Positions 1 through 12,300 of a stretch of DNA of 64,000 nucleotides are shown piece after piece. This DNA is from CAYULW01 sp964445815 (GTDB taxonomy: Bacteria; Bacteroidota; Bacteroidia; Flavobacteriales_E; Vicingaceae), in assembly GCA_964445815.1 (NCBI GenBank), contig CAYULW010000001.1:186001-250000 (forward strand), given 5' to 3'. The notes under the pieces were generated by a model. That model made no database searches and was not told the origin of the DNA. It saw only the letters and a program-made list of their open reading frames with translations. Made by a program: the position numbers and the translations under genes. Every line of letters begins with the position of its first letter. Positions within the stretch are counted from its first letter, which is position 1.

Positions 1-564
1 TCTTTGACTTGGAGACTCAACCCTGAAAACAAGACAATATATTTGACCTTTGATGATGGACCAACCAAAGGAGTAACAGATCAGGTACTGGATATGCTTA
101 AAAACTATAATGCAAAAGCAACCTTTTTTTGTCTTGGTAAAAATGTTGAGTGGAATAAAGAATTATATGAAAGGATATTGAGAGAGGGACATCAAATAGG
201 CAACCATACCTATAATCATCTTAATGGATGGAAAACCAATAATTCTGAATACCTAAGGGATGTTCATAGAGCAGATTTAGTGCTAAATACTAAACTGTTT
301 AGACCTCCTTACGGTAAAATAAATTCCAAACAAATACAACGTTTAAGAAAAAACTATCGAATTATAATGTGGACAGTCTTAACCAGAGACTATAATCCCA
401 GACTGACAAAAGAAGCTTGCTTAAAGTTAACCCTCAAGAAAGTGGATAATGGGTCTATTTTTGTCTTTCATGATAGCTTAAAAGCTAAAGAAAGGATGTT
501 ATATGCCTTAGAAGGCTTACTGGATTATGCTGAGAAACATCAGTTTAGATTTGGCTTAGTTTAA
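1..564 (+). CDS. Polysaccharide deacetylase (NodB domain), 5'-partial
   Basis: The reading frame is open to the first base, so the true start is probably outside the window; a TTG at position 4 is only a possible start. The NodB motifs are visible in order: TFDDGP with the catalytic and metal-binding aspartates, HQIGNHTYNH with the HxxxH metal-binding histidines, RPPYG, and a late VFHDS carrying the other conserved histidine. The family removes acetyl groups from N-acetylglucosamine or other acetylated sugars in peptidoglycan, chitin or exopolysaccharide. The visible 187 residues are close to a bare NodB domain, so only a short N-terminus, perhaps a membrane anchor, should be missing. The gene converges on the MATE exporter gene. 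The substrate cannot be told from sequence. Confidence 0.85.
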   Translation, partial: SLTWRLNPENKTIYLTFDDGPTKGVTDQVLDMLKNYNAKATFFCLGKNVEWNKELYERILREGHQIGNHTYNHLNGWKTNNSEYLRDVHRADLVLNTKLFRPPYGKINSKQIQRLRKNYRIIMWTVLTRDYNPRLTKEACLKLTLKKVDNGSIFVFHDSLKAKERMLYALEGLLDYAEKHQFRFGLV

Positions 565-589
565 ATGAGTATTAGCTCTGCCCTTGCGA

Positions 590-618
590 AGTAAAACCCG
601 AATTTACTCAGCTTTTTT
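590..618 (+). terminator. Weak candidate terminator between converging genes
   Basis: A 6-bp stem (AGTAAA, 590-595, with TTTACT, 603-608) and a 7-base loop are followed by a run of seven T at 612-618. It lies between the converging deacetylase and MATE genes. The stem is AT-rich and short, so this is only a candidate. Confidence 0.3.
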
Positions 619-628
619 TAATAAGTAC

Positions 629-2044
629 TTAGACCTTAATCTCCTTCCACTTTCCTCTTTTAAAGAGAAACAAGGTAAAAAGCCCTACTAATGTTTCAGA
701 CACAAAAACAGCCCAAAAGACTCCTGAATGCTGCCAGTCTAATTTAAGAGCTAGCCAGTAGGATAATGGGATCTGAATTAACCAGAAAAATACCACATTG
801 ATTAAAGTAGGAGTTTTTGTATCTCCTGCACCGTTAAAAGCTTGAACGGATACCATCCACCAACCATAAACAAAGTAAGAATAAGAAAGTATTTGAATCC
901 ATTCTGCTCCAATCGAGATGACCATGCTATTGTTAGTAAAGATCATCATCAATTCCTCATTCAATAAAAAATAAAGAATAGATACGAACACTAGATAAAG
1001 CATATTATAAAATCCAATGATCCACACTGATTGTTCAGCACGTTGTGGATTTTCTGCTCCCAGATTTTGGCCTACTAAAGTGGCGGCGGCATTAGAAAGA
1101 CCCCAAGCCGGCATCAGAGTGAACATCATCAAACGAATTACCGTTGTTGAAGCAGCGACTGCTTCACTTCCTATATCGGCTAAAATCCTCATCAAAAAGA
1201 TCCATGAAGTCATGGCAATAATCATCTGGCCAATTCCACCTAATGAGGTGCGAATAATGTTCACCATGATTTTGGCATTCCAATATAACTGAGATAACCT
1301 CACTCTAATGTGTTTCCCTCCTTTAAACAAAGCATACAATTGAATTAAAACTCCAACTCCTCGACCTACATTGGTGGCAATTGCAGCTCCTTCCACTCCC
1401 ATGGCAGAAAAAGGTCCCCACCCTAAAATTAACATAGGGTCTAGCACGATATTAATGCCATTAGAAATCCATAAAACTCTCATTGCTATGGCTGCATCTC
1501 CTGCTCCACGAAAAATGGCATTAATGACAAAGATCAACATGATCACAAGGTTTCCTCCGAGCATCCATTGGGTGTAATGAAAGCCTTCATTTAAAACCCA
1601 TTGATCAGCTCCCATTAGAAGTAAGAGTTCTTTTGAATAGACAATACCAGCTATAGCAAAAGGAAGAGAGGCAAGTAGAGCTAGGATAATGGATTGTACG
1701 GCAACCTCCGCCGCTACGTCCTTCTTTTTTTCTCCTATTCTTCTGGCTACTATTGCTGTAACTGCCATGGATAAACCCATAGCAATTGAATACAGTAAAA
1801 AAAGATAAGTTTCGGTTAATCCGACTGCGGCAACTGCCGATGGACCCAATTGACTCACAAAGTAAATGTCAACAACTGCAAAAGTTGATTCCATTACCAA
1901 CTCCAATATCATTGGAACTGCTAACAGAAGTATGGCTTTCTTAAGACTGATTTTTGTATAATCCTCCTCGGTTCCCTTAAGTGCTACTTTTAGCAAAGAC
2001 CATATACTTTGCTTCTTTAACGAAGAATAATTTGTTTCGGTCAT
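629..2044 (-). CDS. MATE family multidrug/sodium efflux transporter
   Basis: The 471-residue protein has about twelve hydrophobic segments in two similar halves, as expected for MATE antiporters, which export drugs or metabolites using Na+ or H+ gradients. Residues 35-60 carry the typical opening KAILLLAVPMILELVMES, and the second half contains the family-like GAGDTKTPT segment near residue 405. The first about 35 residues are a polar cytoplasmic extension. A TANNTTTG box lies 7 bases upstream of the ATG, so the message may have almost no leader. The gene is probably transcribed alone: the thioredoxin gene downstream is already the last member of the adhesin operon. The substrate is unknown. 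Confidence 0.9.
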   Translation of the reverse strand: MTETNYSSLKKQSIWSLLKVALKGTEEDYTKISLKKAILLLAVPMILELVMESTFAVVDIYFVSQLGPSAVAAVGLTETYLFLLYSIAMGLSMAVTAIVARRIGEKKKDVAAEVAVQSIILALLASLPFAIAGIVYSKELLLLMGADQWVLNEGFHYTQWMLGGNLVIMLIFVINAIFRGAGDAAIAMRVLWISNGINIVLDPMLILGWGPFSAMGVEGAAIATNVGRGVGVLIQLYALFKGGKHIRVRLSQLYWNAKIMVNIIRTSLGGIGQMIIAMTSWIFLMRILADIGSEAVAASTTVIRLMMFTLMPAWGLSNAAATLVGQNLGAENPQRAEQSVWIIGFYNMLYLVFVSILYFLLNEELMMIFTNNSMVISIGAEWIQILSYSYFVYGWWMVSVQAFNGAGDTKTPTLINVVFFWLIQIPLSYWLALKLDWQHSGVFWAVFVSETLVGLFTLFLFKRGKWKEIKV

Positions 2045-2051
2045 GATGCTA

Positions 2052-2059
2052 CAAAATTA
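2052..2059 (-). promoter_or_regulatory. -7 promoter box upstream of the MATE gene
   Basis: On the minus strand the sequence is TAATTTTG, a full match to the Bacteroidota -7 consensus TANNTTTG. It ends 7 bases before the ATG at 2044. No clear TTG -33 element was found at the usual distance, so this rests on one box. Confidence 0.4.
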
Positions 2060-2092
2060 GTCCGTTTATTTTTTGAGTCCGGACCTTAGAGT

Positions 2093-2392
2093 TTAGTTTA
2101 AATGACTATTGGCAATATTAATGAGGTCTCTTGCTGACACAACTCCTGACTTTCTCCATACCGACTTCCCTTCTTTGAAAATCATTAAGGTAGGAACACC
2201 CTGAATCTGATATGCCTGAGCTAGCTTTGGATTTTTATCCACATCAATTTTAATGACCTTAATCTTATCTTTTAATGATGATTTTACCTCTTTTAAGATT
2301 GGAGGCATCATTTTACAAGGACCACACCATTCGGCAAAGAAATCGATCAAAACAGGGGTTTCAGATCGAATAATATCATTAAAATTTGCCAT
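2093..2392 (-). CDS. trxA: Thioredoxin
   Basis: This 99-residue protein is a single thioredoxin fold with the active site EWCGPCKMMPP at about residues 21-31 and the conserved cis-proline loop GVPTLM near residue 66. Length and motifs match classical cytosolic thioredoxins, which reduce protein disulfides. There is no signal peptide. The ATG directly follows the stop codon of the upstream PorP/SprF gene (TAA then ATG, no gap), so it is almost certainly the last gene of the SprB-like adhesin operon. The placement is suggestive because the adhesin is extremely cysteine-rich, but a cytosolic reductase would not itself form disulfides outside the cytoplasm. Confidence 0.92.
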   Translation of the reverse strand: MANFNDIIRSETPVLIDFFAEWCGPCKMMPPILKEVKSSLKDKIKVIKIDVDKNPKLAQAYQIQGVPTLMIFKEGKSVWRKSGVVSARDLINIANSHLN

Positions 2393-3304
2393 TTAATCTT
2401 CTACTGGTGTCTTTTTATTGTTGAATCGGATCGACAGCATAATCTCATGGGAGCCTGTACTGTAGTTACTAATATCTGACTGAATCAAGTCATAAGAATA
2501 CCCAAAAGAGATATTATCTTGAAAGGTCAAACCACCCAATAGAACAACAGCATCTGATTCTCTATAAGAAACACCTAACCATGCCATTTTTTGATAAATA
2601 CCACGTAGAGTTACCTCACTTTGGAGTGGTAATGGTTTTACATATTTGAGTAAGAAGTTAGGCTCCAACTGAAACATATCATTCAAATCAAAAGTATAAC
2701 CTCCTGTTACAAAGTAGTGGTTTACAAGTCGTCCGGTAGGGTCTTTTATGGAGCCTTCAAAGTCAAGTTGATTTTGAATCAGTTGTGGGGCAGAAGCTCC
2801 AAAATAAAACCGGGATCCGTATAAATAGAAACTAAATCCCGCATCCGGAAAGATGTTATTTTCAGGATTCCTGCTAAGTACATTGTCCGTTTGATCTTTA
2901 AAAGAAATTTCTGAACCATCAATGCCATAGCTTAAAACTCCTGCATTAATTGCCATAGAGAGTTTTACTTCAGTAGTGATATTAACATGATAAGCATAGC
3001 TTAAATTAAAACCATTTCGTCTTGTTGGTCCTGTTACATCGGCAAAGAGATAACCCCCTATGCCCATTTTCTGATTGGCAAGTGGACCATTTACACTTAA
3101 AATGTATGTCGTTGGGGCATCTTGAATACCCTGCCACTGAACTCTATAGTTCGTTTGACCAACAAAATAATTTTCAGATCCTGCTGATGCAGGATTAATC
3201 ACATACCTATTTAAGAGATATTGACTGTATTGTGGTAACTGTTGTGCATTTGATGATAATACAGCAATTACAAAAAGACAAAGTATGAGGATTCTATTTT
3301 TCAT
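2393..3304 (-). CDS. PorP/SprF family type IX secretion membrane protein
   Basis: The 303-residue protein starts with the signal peptide MKNRILILCLFVIAVLSSNA, followed by QQLPQYSQYLLNRYVINPASAG, the hallmark opening of PorP/SprF proteins. The rest alternates short aromatic and glycine-rich strands, as in an outer-membrane beta-barrel. SprF of Flavobacterium johnsoniae is needed to secrete its partner SprB through the T9SS. I chose the ATG at 3304 over an ATG at 3316 because it gives a clean signal peptide and lies one base after the stop codon of the giant adhesin. The layout adhesin then SprF-like gene matches known sprB-sprF pairs, so this protein is probably dedicated to exporting the adhesin. 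Confidence 0.9.
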   Translation of the reverse strand: MKNRILILCLFVIAVLSSNAQQLPQYSQYLLNRYVINPASAGSENYFVGQTNYRVQWQGIQDAPTTYILSVNGPLANQKMGIGGYLFADVTGPTRRNGFNLSYAYHVNITTEVKLSMAINAGVLSYGIDGSEISFKDQTDNVLSRNPENNIFPDAGFSFYLYGSRFYFGASAPQLIQNQLDFEGSIKDPTGRLVNHYFVTGGYTFDLNDMFQLEPNFLLKYVKPLPLQSEVTLRGIYQKMAWLGVSYRESDAVVLLGGLTFQDNISFGYSYDLIQSDISNYSTGSHEIMLSIRFNNKKTPVED

Positions 3305-3305
3305 T

Positions 3306-6300
3306 TTACTTAACAATTGTGATAGGTCCTGTCATTGGCTCAAACCTAGGACTACCTAAGTCAATCACATAATAATATGTCCCAATTGGAAGTGCTTTGC
3401 CTTCATAGGTGCCATCCCATTCTACATTATATCCATTTTTCTGCTCATAGATTAATTTACCCCATCTGTTGTATATATATACTTTGGCATTCGGGAATTC
3501 ATCTAAGAACTCAATCTCCCAAGTATCATTAACTCCATCTGCGTTTGGAGAGATACCGGAAGGGATATCCAACTCTTTTTCATAGTCTAATAATATGGAG
3601 TCTATGTATTGACATCCATTAGTGTCTGTAACTACTAAAGTATAATATCTATCCTCTCTGGCTGAAGCTTGTGGCTCCGCTAATGAGCTGTCATTCAGGT
3701 CAATATTTGGTGACCATGCATACTGATAAGTAGGATCTTTACCTGTCAGTTTGAATATTGCAATCTCATTTTTGTATATCGTTACACTAGGTGCAAGTCC
3801 AACAGAAGGATTTTGTACTGTTGAAACCTTATATTCACTTGTATCACTACAAGAGCCATTACTCGCAATAAGATAGAAAGTATAATCTCCGAAAGGTCTA
3901 CTAATTGTGGTATCCAGTGAATTCGTCAGCAAGTTACTTGTTGTTCCTTCATACCAACCGAAAGAAGTGATTGATGATCCCATTAACTCTCCGTCTAAGA
4001 AGATACTATCTCCACCACAGATAATATTATTGCTCGGTACAATGGCTACCACTGTATCAGTAGCAGAGATAAATACGGTATCCTCAACGGAACATCCTGT
4101 TGCATCAGTCAAAGTCACTATATTCGGCCCGAAACCTAAGTCCGTTGGGTTATCACCAATTTGGCCACCACTCCATGTAAATGTATAAGGCGTGGTTCCT
4201 CCATTACCGGAAACATTAGCAGTAGCATTGCGATTTGAACTACAAGTTAAATTCGTAGAACCATTAATGGTTAAGATTAATGCCGGAGGATCAACTAGAG
4301 TGACCGATGTTGAAGCTGTACATCCATTTGCATCAGTAGCAGTCACACCATAGGTTCCTGCACACAGGTCAACTACCGGAATACCATCTTGATTATTCGG
4401 ATCATTCCAAGAATAATTATATAAAATATTTCCTCCTGAGGTTGAAATAAAGATTTCACCATCACACGCCCCATTGCAGCTAATGTTATTTACTATCGTT
4501 GAGTTCAATAAGATAGAATCAGGCTCTTCAACAGATACATTATAATAATTCTTACAACCATCTGGGAATTGAGTAATCTCCAAGAAGTAATCTCCGGCAC
4601 AGGCTGCACCAATTAAGTCATTACCCTGGGGTGCTACAGCTTGCCCCTGATCGTTAAACCATTGGTAAGTTACTCCCACAATCTGAACAACATTACTAAT
4701 CAATGAGCCATCACAACTGCCGTAACAACTAACATCTTGAACGGTAGGAGTAGTAGTTATAGTATTACCGGAATTGACAACACTATAATTTCTGATCAAT
4801 CTACAGCCATTTGCGTCAGTAATTGTTACATTATAAATACCTGCACAAAGTCCATTTTGAACATTTGAATTAGGCAAGTTGAGTGGTCCCCAGTCAAAAC
4901 TATATGGACGAGTACCTCCACTTACATCAACACGGATAGATCCGTCACAAGGATTGGACTGACAAGTCTGTGCAACAATTGTGGCTTTTGCTGTTAACTC
5001 TGCTGGAGCAGAAACATCAACATGAACTAATCGATTGCAACCCGATACATCGGTTACTTGAAGTGTATAAGAACCAGCGCACAGGTTACTCAAGCTGTTT
5101 GTTGTTGCACCATTATGTAGCCATAAGTATGTATACGGACTAGTTCCACCCCTTGGTATTACAGTTGCACTACCATCACATGAGCTTGCACAACTTGCAG
5201 CTGAAACGCTTACCGTTTCACCCGTTGGGCCTCCAGTATTGTTAATTGTAAAGTCAAACGTTTCACTACAACCATTTGCATCACTAACTACAGCAGTATA
5301 TGCTCCCGCGCACAATCCGGAAGCTGTATCTGCAACAGAACCATTGCTCCAGAGGTAAGTGAATGGGGGAACTCCGCCACTAACATTCATACGTGCAATC
5401 CCATCGCAAGATCCGCAGTTGGCATTTTCACTCGTGATATTGGCAATAATCTGACTTGGTCCCTGAACTGACGCAGTATCATAAGTGATACAACCGAGTG
5501 CATCAGAAACACCAACAACATAGGTTCCTTCATTCAAATTAAAGATATCTTCAGTTGTTTGACCTTGACTTAACCAATTATAGGTAAATGGACTATTTGG
5601 CCCACTGGCTGTTATAAAAATAGCTCCTCCCTGATCTCCAAAACATTGAATATCTTTAGTTGAATCAACAACGACAGTTGGACCATCGGTATTACTAAGA
5701 GTTGTTAGGAAGGTGCGTTCACAGTTGTTGTCATCATTGACTACTAGATAATATGTTCCTTGACCAATATTAGATAGACTTGAACCGGTTGCTCCAATAA
5801 TTGGGTTGCTTTGTCCATCAAGCCATTGGTAAGTATAATTACTACTTACTGTTCCACCGCTTACACTTGCACTGATTGATCCGTTGCTAACATCACAAGT
5901 TGGATCAACATTAGTGAAGGTAGCTTGTATTTCAGAAGGGGCATTAACATTGAATGTAAATACACTATCACAACCGCTATCGTCAATCAAAGTTAAATTA
6001 TACATTCCGGCACTAAGAGCGGAAATATTTGATGTTCCCTGACCGGAGATTGGACCCGGAGCCCAAACGTAGGTGTAATTACCACTTCCACCGGAAACAT
6101 TAACCGAGATGCTACCATCAAAGCCTCCGAAACAAGTAACATTAGAAACATTGCTCGACAATAGGAATCCACTAGGCGAACCGATTGTAACGGGCTCTAA
6201 TGCAATACAACCACTATTATTAGTAACCTGAACAAAATAATCACCTGCACAAAGGTTAGAAGCAGTGTTTGATGTAACCCCCAATGGTACTCCGGTTGTA

Positions 6301-9300
6301 CCATTAAACCATTCTACACTACAATTCGGATCAAGGCAGACATAATTCGCAGTTGCTGATCCGTCGCATTCTCCAAAACAACTTGCATCAATCTTAGTAA
6401 CAGTGACAGATTCGGCCCCATTATCACTTACTCCTACACTAAATCGATCAGAACAACCGGTATTATCGGTAATATCTACAAAGTAAATACCTGCACAAAT
6501 CCCTGATAAATTATCCGTTGTATTTCCCAATGGGTTCAATCCTGAATCATACCATTCATAAGTATAGGTTGACCCTACTCCGCCAGAAGCAGTAACCGTT
6601 ACATCTCCATTGCAGATATTACAACTAGGATTATTAATGTTAAAACTTGCTCCAAGAGGTGGAGGTCCGTTAATGGTAAATGGTTCTATAACGGAACACC
6701 CACTAGCGTCTGTTATAGTCACATCATAATTACCCACACAAATGGAAGTTGCGGTATCAGGGTTAACTCCTGATACTGTACCTGCTCCCCATATATAAGT
6801 ATAGGGAGCCAAGCCTCCACTCACTTGTGCATAAGCTTCACCATCACATACTGCCAGACTAGTACAACTTTGATCTTTAGTAGTTACATTAACAACAAGA
6901 GGACTATTGGAATTGATAGTAAAACTCATTGTTGTATCACAATTCCCACCATCCGAAATAGTAACCGTATAGGTTCCACCACATAAGTTGAGACGATCTT
7001 TTGAAGTCTCTCCGGTATCCCAGTTATAGGTATAGCTGCCGCTACCACCGGAAGGATTAAGTATAATAGACCCGTCACAAGCTCCTGAGCATGTCTCACT
7101 GCTTACTGTTTCATTTGGATTGATTTTGTTACCGGGAAGTATTGTAAATGGCTCAACAACACTACAATTGTTATCATCAATCACAGTTACGTCATAATTT
7201 CCTCCAACAAGTCCGGTAATAGGGTTTCCGGAGAATCCGTTAGACCAATTAAATGTATAATTGGCAGACACAGTACCCCCTGTAGCGGTTGCCAAGGCAG
7301 AGCCATCATTTCCGGGTGAGCAGGATTCATTCATTACAGATACCGTAGGTATGATAGGATCAGGTTCATTTACCGTATAGCTTTTAACTTCAGTACATCC
7401 GTTCCCTTGATCAGTAATCGTTACATTATAAGTGGCTCCAGAAAGGTTGGACTGCGAAGCTTGCGAAGGTAAACCATTATCCCATGCATAGGATATAGTC
7501 CCACTATTCCCGGTTACGGTCAAAGATATACTTCCATCAGAAAGGCCATTACAAGTAACATCGGAGACATTATCTGCCACTATAAACGGTGCAGAACTAC
7601 CAATGGTAAATGTTTCCACAATAGAACATGATGAATCATCTGTGATGGTTAATGAATAATTTCCGGCTGCTAAGCTAAAAACTCGACTAGTATCTGTAAC
7701 GTTTGGTCCACCACCACTTGACCATTCAAATGTATACCTTCCATTTGAGGATGAACCTCCGGTCGCCGTAGCTCTGACTCTTCCATCATTTCCGGGATTA
7801 CAAGTGGCATCTACAGTTACTAATTGAGCCATAATTTGTGTTGGCTCTGTAATGGTATAGGTATTTGTTTCAGTACATCCATTCCCCTGATCTGTTATTG
7901 TAACAGTATAATTTCCTGCTGTTAAATTTGAACGATCTTCTGTTGTAATACCAGACCCCCAGTCATAAAGTAAACCACCTGTGGCTCCTGTAACTGTTAG
8001 GTCAATTGATCCATCATTGCCTCCATTACATGCTGTATTTTTTATATCTGCATTGACGTTAAATGGAGCAACGCTACCAACATTAAATGTTTCAGTATTT
8101 GAGCAGCCTAAATCGTCAAATACTGTTACAGTATATGTTCCTGCTGATAGACCGATAATAGGATTAACTGCATTTTGACCATTCGACCAATTATAAGTGT
8201 ATGTGCTATTAGGTGCACCTCCAGTTGCATTGCCCAATGCGGTTCCATCATTACCTGGGACACAGGATTCTGGTGTTGTGAAAACATTGGGATCAATTAA
8301 TGTTGGTTCATTGATAACAATGCTATCCACTTGTGTACAGCCTGTTCCGGGATCTGTAACCGTTACCTTATACTGTCCTGCTGCAAGGTTATTAAGAGGA
8401 TTATCTGTAGTGTTACCCGTAGACCAATTGAAATTAAAATTAGTCAGTGAACTGCTGATGGTAATGCGTCCGTTATTTCCTCCGTTACAGTTTACATCTA
8501 AGGAATCTAAGTCTATGGTAAATGAAGCTGCTGTTCCAACAACAACATTTTCTACTTTAACACAAAGTGAATCGTCTGTCACGGAAACCCTATAGTTTCC
8601 GGCCGCTAAATTTGTAATGGTACTTATTGGTGCAATATCTCGAACCCCTGTAGACCAATCATAAGTATAATCTCCACTGCCTGAAGAGCCACCTATAGCA
8701 CTGGCTGTTGCCTGCCCATTTCCACCTGGGATGCAGTCTTCAGGAGAGGTCACAATCGTTACATCAATGCGGTTAGGTTCAGGGACATTAAAGGATTGTG
8801 TTTCGGTACATCCTGTTCCTTGATCAGTTATAGTGACATCATAAGTCCCCGCAAATAAGCTGCTTCTGTTTTGAGTTGTTGCCGCATCATTCCAAGAGAA
8901 TAATAAGGTACCTGAGGCTCCGGTAATGTTTAGAGTAATAGCTCCATCTCTTAAACCATTACATGATACTCCTTTTATAATCGAATTCACGTTAAACGGA
9001 GCAGTACTTCCAACCGTAAAATTATCTACCACGGTACAACTGTTGTCATCACTTATAGTCACCGTATAAGTTCCGGCACTTAAACCTGAAATTGAAGGAC
9101 CGACACTTCCCACGGACCATGAGTAAACGTAATCACTTCCTGTACCAATTGTTCCTCCAGAGGCTCCACCCGTAGCTGTACCATCATTCCCCGGAACACA
9201 GGATTCAGGTGTTGTTGTTATATTGCCTACAATAAGACTAGGTTCATTAATACTAATGCTATCAATTGCAGTACAGCCGCTTGCTTGATCTGTAACAGTT

Positions 9301-12300
9301 ACCAGATACTTGCCTTGAGACAAGTTACTAATAGTAGAAGAAGTAGAGATTCCGACCGACCATTGATAAGTAGGGTTTGTTGCGGTGGTTGTCACTGTTG
9401 CAGTTCCATCATTAGCTCCATTACATGTAATGTCAGTTGAATCTAAGTCAACGGTAAATGGAGCAGCCTGATTTATAGTAAAAGGAACAACAGCAGTACA
9501 GCCATTATCATCTTGAACTGTAACATTATAATTCCCTGCTGTTAAGCCTATCTCTACATTATTGTTCGTTTGTCCACTAATTGGCCAAGTGTAGGTATAG
9601 AGTCCGGGAGTACTTGTTGTTCCGCCGGAAGCAATCACAGTGGCAGAACCGTCTGATCCCGGAATGCACGACTCATCAGTAGGTGTGACATTCGCAACAA
9701 TGGCAGTTGGTTCAGAAATAGATGCTGATGCAACTGCTGTACATCCTGTATTTCCGTCAGTAACAGTAACACTATAATTATTTGGCGCTAGGCCTCCTCT
9801 ATTTCTGTTTCTCCTTCCGTCACTCCAAAGGTAAGTTGCGTTTGCAGTTACATCAGGATTTGTACTTAATGCAATAAACCCATTATTAGCTCCATTACAT
9901 CTGATATCAGTTGCTGCCAATATAACAGTAAATCCAGGATTAAGAATTACATCAATTGTTGTATCAGAAGAACAACCTTTACTATCAAAAACGGTAACAC
10001 TATATGTGTTTGCAACCAAACCTGTTTGGTTAGCAGATGCTGATAGACCACCGGACCATTGATAAGTATATTGACCCGCATTGCCACCTGAAGGAGTTAG
10101 TGTAATTGTTCCATCACTACCTGGGTTGCAGGATTCTTCTGTGGTGACAAAAGAGATCAAAATATCATCCGGTTGACCGACTATGTATTGAGCTGTTTCT
10201 GTACAGCCAGTTCCTTGATCAGTTACAGTTACACTATATGTTCCGGCTGCTAATCCTGTTCTCCCTGATTGACTGGATCCATCATCCCAATTATAAACTA
10301 TTGTGCCTGATTGACCAGTCACGAGTTGAGAAATCTGACCATCTGCTAATCCGTGACAGGAAACAGAGTCAACAGTCCCACTAAGTGCAAATGGAGCATC
10401 ACTATTGATTATGTAAGGGATAATTTCTGTACAGCCATTGTCATCACTTACTGTGACATCATAATTTCCTGCCGCTAAGCCTGTATTTGATGTTTGGTTT
10501 GTATTGCCAGCGCCCCAATCATATGTAAACGGTGCTGTTCCACCTGAAGTAATCGTAATAGTGGCGCTGCCATCATTCCCCGGATTACAACTTTCACCTG
10601 TTGTTACAAATGATGCTTGAATCTGCGCACCTTGTCCGACAGTAACCGTTTCTGTTGCGCTACAACCAAGACGATCATTTACAGTTACCGTATATGTGCC
10701 TGGACTTACAATGCCATTATTTGTGGCTCCTGATAAACCTCCTCCTGACCATATATAGGTTAAAGGATTAGCTCCTCCCATAACAGAAATTACAACAGAT
10801 CCATCATTACCTCCAAAACAAGTTGCGTCAGTTACAGTAGAAGATAAAGTCGCAGGTTGAAAAGTACCGATTGTGAAATTCTTTGTTCCTGTGCACATGT
10901 TTGCATCAGTTATTGTAACAGTATAGTTTCCTGCAGAAAGACTAAATACATTTGTTCCAAATACAGTACCAGCGGGTGATGAAACAGTATAAGGTCCAGT
11001 ACCGCCATTTGGTGTAAGGAAAGCCGAGCCATCTCCTCCGGGTACACAGGATTCGGGGCCTTCAACAAATGATGCACTAATCGGGCTTGGGCTAGAGACG
11101 CCGATATTTTCTACTTTGGTACAGGGTGGAATAGCTCCATCGGAAACGGTAACTCTATAATTACCTGCACTTAAGCCTGTTCTAAAGCTTTGAGTTGATC
11201 CATTATCCCACATGTACGAATATCCACTTCCGGAGCCACCTGTTGGTCTAAGATAAATTTCTCCATTTGAATCACCAAAGCATAAAGGATCTACAATGGA
11301 ATCATTAAGATCAATGTCATCTCCCGGTTCAATGCGGAATGATTCGACTTCACTACAAGCATTGGCATCTTCAATAGTTACAGAATAAAAACCCGCAGAA
11401 AGATCTGCAATGGAGTCATTGAATTGATTACCCATACCGCTAAAGGTATAAGTATAGGGACCCATACCACCTGATACATAAACTTTCGCATTTCCATCAT
11501 TTCCAGGAGAACAAGATTCATCATTGGTTGGTATAGAATCAACCGTAATCGGGGAATCTTCGTTGACACGAATGGCTTCTGTTATAGAACAACCAGTTCC
11601 ATCTGTAATGGTAACAAAGTAATTGCCTTCTATTAAGCCTGTTTGGTTAGGACTTGCAGGTAAGCCACCTGCCCACTGATACGTTATTAGAGGTACAGCA
11701 CCATTCAAAGTGATTTGAATTTCGCCATCCATGCCTCCATTACAACTAGCATCTGTAACTAGAACATTAGAAGTAAAACTGGAAGTATTGAATATGAAAT
11801 AAGGTTCTATAGTTTGACACCCATTGGAGTCAACAACTGTTAAGTTATAAGCTCCTCCAGATAAGCCATTTACATTATTTGCGCTGGTATTTCCAGCTCC
11901 CCAGTCGTATGTATAAGGAGGAGTTCCTCCTGTAATGACTGCAGAAGCTGAGCCATCGTTACCTGGGGTGCAACTCTCATCTACTGTAGTTACAGCTGCT
12001 TCTAAAAGATTTGGTTGAGTAACTGATATTGAGGAAATTTCAGCACATCCTGCAGCATCCGTCACGGTAATACTATACGTACCAGGGGGTACATTTGTTG
12101 GATTAGCTCCAACTAAGAAACCAACAGACCAATTGTATGTAACCGGGTTAATTCCTCCTATATTGGTAATGAATATTTTACCATCATTATTGCCATTACA
12201 AGTGACATTAACAACAGAGTCATTTATACTTATTGTTGAGAAATTATTTATTGTAAAAGCAATTGTAGTATCGCAGCCCACATTATCTTCAACAGTTACA

